From contig NZ_RKRE01000001.1 in assembly GCF_003815015.1 (NCBI RefSeq), forward strand, positions 504,460 to 568,459: a DNA stretch of 64,000 bases, written 5' to 3'. This stretch comes from Thermodesulfitimonas autotrophica. GTDB taxonomy: Bacteria; Bacillota; Desulfotomaculia; Desulfotomaculales; Ammonificaceae. The position numbers and the translations under genes were made by a program. Under the pieces are notes generated by a model. It had not been told where the DNA came from. It ran no database searches and saw only the letters and a program-made list of their open reading frames with translations. Position 1 is the first letter of the stretch. Each line of letters opens with the position of its first letter. Positions 19,251 to 27,247 of the stretch are shown piece by piece.

Positions 19251-20741
19251 TTACGCCGTGCGAAGCGCAACTGCGTTACGGGAAATGGCCTCCCGGTAAA
19301 GCTGTAAGTACTCCACCGCCGACCGCGCCCACGAAAAGTCCAAAAGCATCGCGTTCTTCACCAGGCGCTGCCAGACATCGGGATTATCCCGGTAGAGTTT
19401 TAGAGCGCGGGCAATCGCGGCGTAAAGTTCCCTACCACTATAGCCGGTGAAAACAAAACCGTTACCGCAAAGTGTCGCCGGGTTGAACTCCGTTACCGTG
19501 TCGGCTAACCCCCCCGTAGCCCGCACCACCGGAATTGTTCCGTAACGCATGGCGATCAACTGCCCCAGACCGCAAGGTTCAAACCGCGAGGGCATTAAGA
19601 ATATATCCGCCCCCGCGTAAATGCGCTGGGCCAGGACGGGGTTGAAGCCGAGTTGTAGCCCGATCTTTTGCGGGTAAGACCGCTTGAGTCTTTCGAACAT
19701 CTTATGGTAATAGGGGTCGCCGGTGCCTAAAACGACAAGCTGGATATCGAGCTGCATTAATTCTTCGGCAATTTCGTCGATGAGGTCCAGCCCCTTCTGC
19801 GCTACCAGCCGGGAGACGATTCCCAATACCGGAACGTCCTTGATTGGCAGGTCCATTTCTTTTTGCAGGGCGAACTTGTTTTCCTTTTTATCCGCAATGT
19901 TATCGGCGCTGTAGTTCCGGTGGATGCGCGGGTCGGTGGCCGGGTTGAATTCGTGGTAGTTGATCCCGTTCACAATTCCGTACAGGTCCTTGGCGCGCAT
20001 CCGCAAGAGACCGTCCATCCGCTCCCCGAAGGCCGGCGTCTGAATCTCCTGGGCGTAGGTCTTACTCACCGTGCTGATGACGTCCGCGTAAAGGATGCCC
20101 GCTTTCATAAAGCTAAAGGTACCGTAAAACTCGAGGCGATCAGGGCGGAAGTAGTCGTCACCGAGATTAAAGAGCCGCAGCGTTTCCCGCGGGAAATTTC
20201 CCTGGTACTGCAGGTTGTGAATTGTGTAAACGGCAGAAATCTTCTGGTAGAACGGGTCGTGTGCGTAGTGCGTCTTGAGGAGCAGGGGAATCGGCCCCGT
20301 CTGCCAGTCGTTGCAGTGGATGATATCCGGCTGCCATCCCAGCCGGGGCAACATCTCCAGCACGGCGAAGCAAAAGAAGGCGAAGCGCTCGGCATCATCA
20401 GGGAAGGCGTAGATCCCGTCCCGGTAGAAGTAGTGGTAGTTCCCGGTGAGGTAAACGGGAATCTCGCGCGTCTGCCCCTTGTACTGGGCTTCAATCTTTG
20501 CCTTCCTTAGGATACAGGTTCTTAACCGTCCCGCGAGCGAAACGGGAAAATCGAGGGCGTAATCCACACCTTCGATTCCCTTGTAGTGCGGGAGGACAAT
20601 ACGGACATCATTACCCTGCTCGTTGGCGCCGAAGGCCAGGGCTTTCGGCAAGGAACCGGCAACATCGGCCAAGCCCCCCACCTTGGCAAAAGGAACGACT
20701 TCCGAAGCAACCATCAGGATCTTTAAAGGGCGGTCAAACAC
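19251..20741 (-). CDS. glgA: Glycogen synthase, ADP-glucose type
   Basis: GlgA extends alpha-1,4-glucan from ADP-glucose. The 496-residue GT5 protein has the N-terminal motif FAKVGGLADVAGSLPKAL that binds the sugar nucleotide, the conserved IIHCNDWQTGPIPLLLKTHY, and the C-terminal GT-B half with GIVSRLVAQKGLDLI and PSRFEPCGLGQLIAMRYGT. Its start overlaps the end of galT by 8 bases, which couples translation. No glgC, glgB or phosphorylase gene lies in the window. Confidence 0.95.
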   Translation of the reverse strand: MFDRPLKILMVASEVVPFAKVGGLADVAGSLPKALAFGANEQGNDVRIVLPHYKGIEGVDYALDFPVSLAGRLRTCILRKAKIEAQYKGQTREIPVYLTGNYHYFYRDGIYAFPDDAERFAFFCFAVLEMLPRLGWQPDIIHCNDWQTGPIPLLLKTHYAHDPFYQKISAVYTIHNLQYQGNFPRETLRLFNLGDDYFRPDRLEFYGTFSFMKAGILYADVISTVSKTYAQEIQTPAFGERMDGLLRMRAKDLYGIVNGINYHEFNPATDPRIHRNYSADNIADKKENKFALQKEMDLPIKDVPVLGIVSRLVAQKGLDLIDEIAEELMQLDIQLVVLGTGDPYYHKMFERLKRSYPQKIGLQLGFNPVLAQRIYAGADIFLMPSRFEPCGLGQLIAMRYGTIPVVRATGGLADTVTEFNPATLCGNGFVFTGYSGRELYAAIARALKLYRDNPDVWQRLVKNAMLLDFSWARSAVEYLQLYREAISRNAVALRTA

Positions 20742-21780
20742 CGGCGCGCACCTCCTGGACCGCAGAGATAACCTCCGGGCACCATTTCCCCGCCTCCCGC
20801 AAGGCGGCAGCGGCCATCTCCGGTGGGGTCGGATTAATGTAATAACCAGTGCCGAGCTCGAAGCCCGCGATAATCGTCAGCCGCGGGAGGATTTCAATAT
20901 GCCAGTGATAGTCCTCCTCAGCAACGTCATTAACCGGGCAGGTATGCAGCACCAGGTTGTAAGGCGGGTCGTAAACCGTCCACGCCAGGCGCCGCAAGGA
21001 CTCGCGCAGCACGTAAGCCAGATCGCGTACCCCGGCCTCGTCGATGTCCGCAAAATCACGCTGGTGCTTCTTGGGTAAAATCCACATCTCGAAAGGGAAG
21101 CGTGCCGCGTAGGGAACAAAAGATATAAAGTGGCTCGCCTCCACCACCACCCGCTCCCCGGTTGCCGCTTCATGCTGCCAAACGTCGCAATAAACGCATC
21201 TCCCTCGCTCCTCCCGGTAAGCGCGAACGCCGGCAAGCTCCTCCTTGATCTCGGCAGGGACCATCGGTATAGCGATCAGTTGGGAGTGGGCATGCTCAAG
21301 GGAAGCGCCCGCCACCGAGCCTTTATTCTTAAAAATAGAGATGTACTTCAGCCTGGTATCCCGGCGCAGGTCGAGGGAACGGGCCCGCCACGCCCAGATC
21401 ACCTCCGCCACCTGCCATTCGGTCTGGTTGATCAGGTTCGGCTCGTGGTCGGTAGTCTCAACAATCACTTCGTGTGCGCCGACACCGCACCAGGTATAGT
21501 AGATGTCCTTACGGGTCATCTTGTTATCTTCTTCGACACGACAGGCCGGAAATTTATTGGGGACCACCCGGACCCACCAGCCCGGCCGGTTAGGTTCGCT
21601 ACCCGGCTTCCGGAAAGCAAGCACTTCGGGCGGAGTATCACCCTCGTGCCCTTCGCAAAGCGGGCACCGCTCCTGCTTTTTCTGTTCCAGGGGCGGACGG
21701 TAATCCGTAGGGCGCTTCGCCCGCTCAGTGCTCACCGCAACCCACCGGTCCACCACCGGATCCTTACGCCACTCCGGCAA
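20734..21780 (-). CDS. galT: Galactose-1-phosphate uridylyltransferase-like protein
   Basis: The 348-residue HIT-superfamily enzyme has the nucleophile motif SLEHAHSQLIAIP (HxHxQ), a zinc-type CPLCEGHEGDTPPE near the N-terminus and a late YHWHIEILPRL. GalT moves UMP between glucose-1-phosphate and galactose-1-phosphate; clostridial members next to glgA may use other nucleotides or sugars, so the substrate is tentative. The start is TTG at 21780 after GGGAGGT. It is the first gene of a two-gene unit with glgA; no galK or galE is nearby. Confidence 0.85.
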   Translation of the reverse strand: MPEWRKDPVVDRWVAVSTERAKRPTDYRPPLEQKKQERCPLCEGHEGDTPPEVLAFRKPGSEPNRPGWWVRVVPNKFPACRVEEDNKMTRKDIYYTWCGVGAHEVIVETTDHEPNLINQTEWQVAEVIWAWRARSLDLRRDTRLKYISIFKNKGSVAGASLEHAHSQLIAIPMVPAEIKEELAGVRAYREERGRCVYCDVWQHEAATGERVVVEASHFISFVPYAARFPFEMWILPKKHQRDFADIDEAGVRDLAYVLRESLRRLAWTVYDPPYNLVLHTCPVNDVAEEDYHWHIEILPRLTIIAGFELGTGYYINPTPPEMAAAALREAGKWCPEVISAVQEVRAGV

Positions 21781-22000
21781 AACAGACTACCTCCCTTACT
21801 GTAAATAGTTGTCAGGCAGGAGGAGAAACAAGTTACTCGTTATATTAATATACCCGTCTTTTCTTGAAAAGCGCCCCCGGCGGAAAAAAAGCGGCAACAT
21901 TTTTCTACCCGTACAGGATAAAGAAGGAAAAACTCGGTTTATCCCGAATACGATTCAATGGGAAACTTATGAAAGAGCCGGGGTGAAAAAGGTGGGCAGA

Positions 22001-22681
22001 ATGCAGGGCGTGCAGATCAAGGGAACTCGCGACGGTCTGGTAATCATGCTCAATCCGGCCCGTACTTTCGATGAACTTAAAGAAAGCCTGCTCCGCCAGT
22101 TAGAACAGGCCCGCGATTTCTTTAAAGGGGCACGCGTCACCTTTTATAACGGCCAAACCGAAATCCCTGCCGAGCACAGGGAGGAACTCCTCCGGATTGT
22201 GGCCCGCTACGGACTGATTTATACGGACAATATCACTTACCCGTATGCGGGTAGGCCTGCAGAGCGAAGCTCAACCGCCACGCCAAGCAGCGCTATCTGC
22301 TACAAGCACCAGCAAGTTCTTTCCCCCATACCGCCGGAGCCCGCCGTACTGCCGGAGATGGCTGAGCCCGCTCTGCTACTTAACCGGAGCCTCCGCGCAG
22401 GGCAAGCCGTTAAAACCGAAAGACACCTCGTCATCACCGGAGACGTTCACCCCGGTGCCCAGGTGAGCGCTGGTGGGAGCATTGTGGTTCTCGGCCACCT
22501 TGCCGGGCGGGCGGCCGCAGGCCTTTACGGTGACCGCACCACGGTGGTCGTCGCCGGCCGCCTTGCTCCTGTAGCTCTCTCCATCGCCGGCATCAGTGCT
22601 ACACCGCCGACCAAGACGTTAGTCGCTGCTAAGGCCGTGCTCGAGGGAGATAAGATCGTTTACCGTTCGTTTTACAGGTGA
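22001..22681 (+). CDS. minC: Septum site-determining protein MinC
   Basis: MinC blocks FtsZ polymerisation away from mid-cell. The N-terminal domain runs over about 1-105 (VQIKGTRDGLVIMLNP, then LLRQLEQARDFFKGARVTFYNG), followed by a low-complexity linker and the C-terminal beta-helix (VITGDVHPGAQVSAGGSIVVLGHLAGRA). The frame opens at 21809, but AGGTGGG sits before ATG 22001 and the preceding residues do not look like MinC. MinD, its usual partner, is not in the window, and the gene is not in an mre-min operon here. Confidence 0.9.
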   Translation: MQGVQIKGTRDGLVIMLNPARTFDELKESLLRQLEQARDFFKGARVTFYNGQTEIPAEHREELLRIVARYGLIYTDNITYPYAGRPAERSSTATPSSAICYKHQQVLSPIPPEPAVLPEMAEPALLLNRSLRAGQAVKTERHLVITGDVHPGAQVSAGGSIVVLGHLAGRAAAGLYGDRTTVVVAGRLAPVALSIAGISATPPTKTLVAAKAVLEGDKIVYRSFYR

Positions 22682-22763
22682 GCGGCTCCATTTTTCCCCG
22701 GTCACTTTTGCCGTAAGAGCAAAACCTTGCGGTAGGATAACGCCGGATCTACCTCCGAAACCG

Positions 22764-23312
22764 TTACCTCGCCTCCGTCCCTTCGAGCATCCGGCTCGTC
22801 AGGAGCAGCCCGCAGATTGTCTTGGCGTCACATATCTCCCCGTGCAGAACCATACCCAGCGCCTCCGCAAAGGGCAGCCGGACGACCTCTAAAAACTCCC
22901 CGTCGTCCGGCGACGCCGTGCCGGGAGTCAGCTCCCTTGCCAGGTAAAGGTGCGTAAGTTCGTTTGCGAAACCCGGAGTCGGGTAAAACCGGCCGATGAA
23001 TTCCAAACGCCCGGCCTGAAGGCCCACCTCTTCGGCCAACTCCCGTCGCGCGCAAGCCTCGGGCTCCTCGCCGGCCTCGATCTTGCCTGCCGGAATCTCG
23101 ATCAACTCTCTGCCGACCGGGTGGCGGTACTGCCGGACCATGATAACCTCAAGCGTCTCGGTGAGCGGCACAATGGCAACCGCGCCGGAATACTCGACCA
23201 CCTCGCGCGTGCTTATCCTGCCATCGGGCAGGAGCACCCGGTCGACGCGGACATTCAGGATCTTACCTCGGAAAGGATATTCGGAACTCAGGATTTTTTC
23301 CTTGAAGAGCAA
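22764..23312 (-). CDS. NUDIX hydrolase, ADP-ribose pyrophosphatase-like
   Basis: The Nudix box is visible as GKIEAGEEPEACARRELAEE with the following VGLQAG (about residues 80-106). The upstream pattern MVRQYRHPVGRELIEIP and the late FLEVVRLPF fit the ADP-ribose pyrophosphatase group, which clears ADP-ribose. The longer frame to 23390 would overlap DUF3786; a TTG at 23312 has GAGGGGG 9 bases upstream and is chosen, giving 182 residues. It lies 14 bases after the DUF3786 gene on the same strand. Confidence 0.88.
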   Translation of the reverse strand: MLFKEKILSSEYPFRGKILNVRVDRVLLPDGRISTREVVEYSGAVAIVPLTETLEVIMVRQYRHPVGRELIEIPAGKIEAGEEPEACARRELAEEVGLQAGRLEFIGRFYPTPGFANELTHLYLARELTPGTASPDDGEFLEVVRLPFAEALGMVLHGEICDAKTICGLLLTSRMLEGTEAR

Positions 23313-23326
23313 AGCGCTACACCCCC

Positions 23327-23914
23327 TCAACTCAAGGTCTTTAGCGCAGCGCGCAAAGCGCCCACGCCCATCTGCGCCAGCACCACGCAATCTTCAGTGC
23401 TGAGATACCCGGGAACCGTACCGTCAAAGAGAATGCTGCCGTTGGGCGGAAACTCCGCGTCACCACCCCAGACGATAAAGGTTACGGGGACGCGCGGCAA
23501 AGCCAGAAGCTCGACGGCCGCATCCCCGAAAGGCACAGGCTTCCCACCCAGCCGCTCCCCCGCCCTTAAGAGCAGTGGTGGTTCCTTGCCAAACGTCGCC
23601 ACCAAGGGCCGGATAACTCTGTTCGTGAAAGGCACGTTGTAGATAAAGCCATCGGGCAATTCCTTGAAAGAAACCTTCTCTCCTTCTGGTAGCAGGCCGG
23701 ATGCTCGCGTCAGGTAGTGCAGCAGGAGGATTTCTACCGCAGGCGCCACATCTTCCCCGTCCCGAACAGGCAAGGCGTACTCGCGCCCGTAAAGCGGCAC
23801 TACAAGCCTTCCCTCAAGATCGATCCTTACCCCTGCTTTGACGCCCATAACGGAGGTAACCCGCCGCCGGAATTCCTCCCGCGCCAGGTGTAAGGCCTTT
23901 TCGAGGTTTATCAT
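23327..23914 (-). CDS. DUF3786 domain protein
   Basis: The 195-residue soluble protein matches DUF3786 in outline: ILLLHYLTRASGLLP, then FKELPDGFIYNVPFTNRVIRPLV and FIVWGGDAEFPPNGSILFDGTVPGYLSTED. The family occurs in anaerobes, often near corrinoid or acetyl-CoA pathway genes, but its function is not known to me. Here it is followed by the NUDIX gene and no such pathway genes are present. The ATG is at 23914. Confidence 0.82.
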   Translation of the reverse strand: MINLEKALHLAREEFRRRVTSVMGVKAGVRIDLEGRLVVPLYGREYALPVRDGEDVAPAVEILLLHYLTRASGLLPEGEKVSFKELPDGFIYNVPFTNRVIRPLVATFGKEPPLLLRAGERLGGKPVPFGDAAVELLALPRVPVTFIVWGGDAEFPPNGSILFDGTVPGYLSTEDCVVLAQMGVGALRAALKTLS

Positions 23915-24004
23915 TCTCTCACCCCGATAGCTTTCTAGGCTGAAGCCGCACCATCATGCCGGCAGTAGTTTCACCGATAGCCTTCCCGGCCCATCCTCCA
24001 CTTT

Positions 24005-25090
24005 TTACGCCGGGGCAAGACCAAGCACCGCCACCTCATCGTGGTCCAATATTTGCAGTACTCCTACCCCCTCCACATGACACCAGAATTCCCGGGGAGA
24101 CAGAGGTTTCTTCCCGTCGGGTTCGATCAGAACCCGCACGCGTGGGTAAAGCGAGAAACCGGGGCGGTTTTCGGTAACTACGGCCACGGCTTGATCACTG
24201 AGGCGCACCACACTCCCTACCGGGAAGGCCGCGATATTATAAAGGAAAGCCTCCACCAATTCGTGGTCAAACCAGAAATTACCGGTGCCGGCCAGCATCT
24301 CGTACGCCTCGTGAGGCTGGTAAGCCCGCCGGTGTAGCCGGTCCGCTGTTAAAGCGTCGTAGATGTCAGCCATCCCGGTCAACTGTGCCACCGGCGGAAT
24401 CATGCTTCCGGTTAAGCCGTCCGGATATCCTTGCCCGTCCAGACGCTCGTGGTGTGAGCGCGCGACGACCCTGGCCACGGCATAGTGCTCAAGCATCTTT
24501 TCGCCGTAAATGGTATGTTTTTTGATCGCTTCAAACTCTTCCTTACTCAACTTCCGGGGCTTATTGAGCACCTCAGCCGGAACGCGTACCATGCCGATAT
24601 CATGCAGGAGCGCCCCCAGCGCAAGGTCGTGGAGTTGCTCCGGGCCCCAGCCAAGGGTTGCCCCGGCCATCACCGCAAGGACGCACACGTTTACCGAGTG
24701 GCAAAAAAGGTACTCGGCCTCGGCGCGGATATCGATGAGGCTGTAAAGCGCTCCCCTGCTACCAAGCACCTGATTGACAATATCGTTAACCCTTTCGTGC
24801 ACCTCAGGTGGAAGGCTGAGGGCCCTTGCTTTCGGCGTATCTTTAAAAAGGCACTTTACCGTCTCGACCGCTTTATGCCTGGTTTCCTCACTTATGACGT
24901 GCACGAGCTCAATATCGTCGAGAAGTCCGTCGTCAACGTAAATTGAAGGAATACCAAGCTCGCTCAGTCTATCTATATAACGGCGCGTGAGGATTACGCC
25001 CTTCCCAAGCCAGATCCGGCCGTTTTCGTCATAAACCGGTTGTCCGACCTTCATTCCCGGAATCAGTTTCGCAACTGGCAAACGCCGCAT
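24005..25090 (-). CDS. HD-GYP domain phosphodiesterase
   Basis: HD-GYP proteins typically hydrolyse cyclic di-GMP. The 361-residue protein has an N-terminal DUF3391-like region (MRRLPVAKLIPGMKVGQPVYDENGRIWLG), then the HD domain with LLHDIGMVRVPAEVLNKPRKLS, the histidines in SHHERLDGQGYPDGL (the GYP signature is GQGYPDGL), and MADIYDALTADR. There is no receiver domain. A diguanylate cyclase gene 2.2 kb away makes both sides of c-di-GMP turnover present in the window. Confidence 0.93.
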   Translation of the reverse strand: MRRLPVAKLIPGMKVGQPVYDENGRIWLGKGVILTRRYIDRLSELGIPSIYVDDGLLDDIELVHVISEETRHKAVETVKCLFKDTPKARALSLPPEVHERVNDIVNQVLGSRGALYSLIDIRAEAEYLFCHSVNVCVLAVMAGATLGWGPEQLHDLALGALLHDIGMVRVPAEVLNKPRKLSKEEFEAIKKHTIYGEKMLEHYAVARVVARSHHERLDGQGYPDGLTGSMIPPVAQLTGMADIYDALTADRLHRRAYQPHEAYEMLAGTGNFWFDHELVEAFLYNIAAFPVGSVVRLSDQAVAVVTENRPGFSLYPRVRVLIEPDGKKPLSPREFWCHVEGVGVLQILDHDEVAVLGLAPA

Positions 25091-25245
25091 TCAGGTACTC
25101 CCCCGCCACAAGAAACCGCTATTTCTGCCGGTGCCACCCGTTGGGACATCTGAACCAGTCTGTCTCCATTGTTTCTCTTAAAAGACTTTCGCCATACTTA
25201 ATAATAACGCTTCTGCCGGGATATAGCTATAAAAAGAATGCTATT

Positions 25246-25265
25246 TAAGGAGGATTCCTTACATG
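25246..25265 (+). promoter_or_regulatory. Shine-Dalgarno-masking hairpin of hsp20 (possible RNA thermometer)
   Basis: TAAGGA (25246-25251) and TCCTTA (25256-25261) form a perfect 6-bp stem with loop GGAT, so the AAGGAGG ribosome site is half in the stem and half in the loop, 2 bases before the ATG at 25263. Such weak hairpins upstream of small heat-shock genes often melt on heating. The role here is inferred from geometry only. Confidence 0.4.
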
Positions 25266-25727
25266 GCCTTGATGCGGCGGCGTGATCCTTTTCGCGATCC
25301 TTTCGGCGAAATCACCACCCTGCGGGAGCAGATGAACCGGCTGTGGGACGTCTTGCGACCGGGCTTTGGCTTCCGCTGGGGGGCCCCCATCGAAGCAGCG
25401 ACACCGCGCATGGACATCTACCAGACGGAAAATGAGGTAGTAGCGGTCGCTGAAATTCCGGGGCTTGAATCGAAGGATGACGTAGAAGTTACCGTCACTG
25501 AAGACTCCCTAACCTTGCGCGGCGAGCTGAAGCGCGGTTACGAGCAGCAAGGAGAAGGAATCTACCATGCAGAGCGCTATTACGGGAGCTTCAGCCGGAC
25601 GGTCGGACTCCCGGTAGAGGTCAAACCTGAGGAAGCAACCGCCAATTACCGTAACGGTATCCTCGAAATCCGGATGCCGAAAAGCGAAGCCGGCAAGCGC
25701 CGGTCGGTCCGCGTTCCTGTCCATTAA
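25263..25727 (+). CDS. Hsp20/alpha-crystallin family small heat-shock protein
   Basis: The 154-residue protein has a short N-terminal arm (MRRRDPFRDPFGEITTLREQMNRLWD) and an alpha-crystallin domain from about residue 45 (PRMDIYQTENEVVAVAEIPGL) to GILEIRMPKSEAGKRRSVRVPVH. It should hold unfolding proteins in an ATP-independent way. No CIRCE operator was seen upstream; a small hairpin covers the ribosome site. It ends against a terminator shared with the convergent thioredoxin-like gene. Confidence 0.95.
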   Translation: MALMRRRDPFRDPFGEITTLREQMNRLWDVLRPGFGFRWGAPIEAATPRMDIYQTENEVVAVAEIPGLESKDDVEVTVTEDSLTLRGELKRGYEQQGEGIYHAERYYGSFSRTVGLPVEVKPEEATANYRNGILEIRMPKSEAGKRRSVRVPVH

Positions 25728-25773
25728 TGATTTTCGTCCGGGAGTATCCGGCCTGCTCACCAAAAATCGTATG

Positions 25774-25806
25774 AAGGGCGCTTGCAGCAGCGTCCTTTAT
25801 TCTTTC
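25774..25806 (+). terminator. hsp20 terminator
   Basis: AAGGGCGCT (25774-25782) and AGCGTCCTT (25789-25797) pair with one G-U, followed by TTTATTCTTTC. It overlaps the last base of the convergent minus-strand gene. Confidence 0.6.
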
Positions 25807-26129
25807 GGGAGCCGGTTTTTTACTTCCCGCACCAATTCCTCCACCCCCGGAAGCCTGCCGGCCGCGAGAACTTCCCGGCCGAGAATAACCACCGGCAGCG
25901 GGAGGTTTGCCGCGCGAATGGCTTCCACCAGTTCGCTTGACTCAGGAAAGTCGCCCGGGGCGTTGAAATCCTGATAGATGAAGCGCACGCGCGAACCGAA
26001 ACTCTTCTCCAGCGCCTTGCGGTAAAAATGGTAGCTCAACGGCAGCACGGCCGGGCAACCCCGCGGCGGTCAACCCGGACGGTCGCCGCACGCCGGTATA
26101 TCACCGAAAAGATAGACGAGAAAAGGCAC
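25797..26129 (-). CDS. Thioredoxin-like protein with in-frame TGA: candidate selenoprotein
   Basis: From GTG 26129 (GGGGG site 5 bases upstream) the frame reads VPFLVYLFGDIPACGDRPG, then TGA at 26072-26070, then PPRGCPAVLPLSYHFYRKAL and on to the stop at 25797: 110 residues if the TGA is selenocysteine at position 20. The N-terminal part is a thioredoxin-type first strand, and C14, U20 and C25 would form the redox site (U-x4-C). The later part (FIYQDFNAP, LPLPVVILGREVLAAGRLPG) looks like strands 2-4 of the fold and resembles YuzD-type oxidoreductases, which have a cysteine at the place of C14. A 4-bp hairpin CGGC/GCCG with loop CGTGCT begins 16 bases after the TGA. It lies 51 bases downstream of htpX. 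Sequencing error or a broken gene are the alternatives. Confidence 0.6.
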
Positions 26130-26179
26130 TGCAACCCCCGGAAAGAATCGCCATTCAGCTCAGCCGCTAAGGCCGCATC

Positions 26180-27019
26180 CTACAGGGCGAGCGCCCGCAG
26201 CCGCCTTACCCGCTCGCTTACCGGCGGGTGAGTGCTAAAAAGGCGCAACAGGCTCTCACCGGAAAGAGGGTTAATGATAAAAAGGTGGGATGTTGCCGGA
26301 TTTACGTGCATCGGCAGATGCCGTGCCGCCTGCTCTAACTTCAAGAGGGCGCTCGCCAGACCATCAGCGCTGCCGGCTATCCGGGCGCCGGTAGCATCTG
26401 CCCGGAACTCCCCGGCACGGGAGATCGCCATCTGGATTAGTAGCGCGGCCAGCGGTGCCACGATGGCCAGCGCCAGTGCCGCAACCGGATTGCCTCCCTC
26501 CTCTTCGTTCCTCCCCGCACCGAAAATGAAGCCCCAACGAATGATATCCGCGATCATGGTGATCGCGCCCGCCAGGGTGGCCGCAATGGTACCGGTAAGC
26601 GTATCCCGGTTTTTGATGTGCGCGAGCTCGTGGGCAAGCACGCCCTCAATCTCCTGCCAGGTAAGAAGCTGCAGCAGCCCCTGAGTCACGGCGACCGCCG
26701 CGTGTTGCGGGTTCCGGCCGGTAGCGAAAGCGTTCGGCTGCAGCGAAGGTGTAAGATAAACGCGCGGCAGCGGCAGCCCCGCCCGCCGTGTCAACCGTTC
26801 GAGAATGGCGTAAATTTCGGGCGCTTCCTCCCGGGCCAGCGGACGCGACCCGGTCATTTTAAGCGCAATTTTATCGCTGTAGAAATACGTAAAGAAATTC
26901 ATGCCGGCCGCAATAAGGAAAAAGAGGAACGCTCCATGGTTGCCGCCAATAAAACGGCCGATCAGAACGAGGAGCACCGAAAGGCACGCCATAAGAAACC
27001 AGACCCGTAACCTGTCCAT
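26180..27019 (-). CDS. htpX: HtpX-type membrane zinc metalloprotease
   Basis: HtpX degrades misfolded membrane proteins. The 279-residue protein has two N-terminal helices (6-24 and 29-46), the zinc motif HELAH at 130-134, two more helices at about 145-165 and 178-200, and the third ligand region RAGEFRADATGARIAG. The open frame begins at 27094, but GGAGGGGGG lies just before ATG 27019. It has its own promoter and is followed by the thioredoxin-like gene, suggesting a small membrane-stress unit. Confidence 0.94.
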   Translation of the reverse strand: MDRLRVWFLMACLSVLLVLIGRFIGGNHGAFLFFLIAAGMNFFTYFYSDKIALKMTGSRPLAREEAPEIYAILERLTRRAGLPLPRVYLTPSLQPNAFATGRNPQHAAVAVTQGLLQLLTWQEIEGVLAHELAHIKNRDTLTGTIAATLAGAITMIADIIRWGFIFGAGRNEEEGGNPVAALALAIVAPLAALLIQMAISRAGEFRADATGARIAGSADGLASALLKLEQAARHLPMHVNPATSHLFIINPLSGESLLRLFSTHPPVSERVRRLRALAL

Positions 27020-27064
27020 ATTCGCCCCCCTCCTAGCATTTGGGTCCAGAAACGTTACAGAAAA

Positions 27065-27094
27065 AATATAGCAGGGAAAAGAGGTCCAGGTCAA
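27065..27094 (-). promoter_or_regulatory. Probable sigma-A promoter of htpX
   Basis: Minus strand TTGACC (27094-27089) and TATATT (27070-27065) are separated by 18 bases, about 45 bases before the htpX ATG. Confidence 0.55.
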
Positions 27095-27247
27095 GATTCG
27101 AGGCTGTTTCTTGCGGAACAGTGGGTAACTTCCAAAATTGGCCGCAGGAATTTTTACTTTACACGATAGTGCTTTTTTGACCTTTTAAGAAAATACCGCT
27201 TTCATTTGTTTTCTTTTTCACTAAGCCCTTGGGCCGAGGCGGCTAAT

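Noticed and set aside
25091-25262. CIRCE operator for hsp20
   Set aside because: No TTAGCACTC/GAGTGCTAA pair is present in the upstream region.
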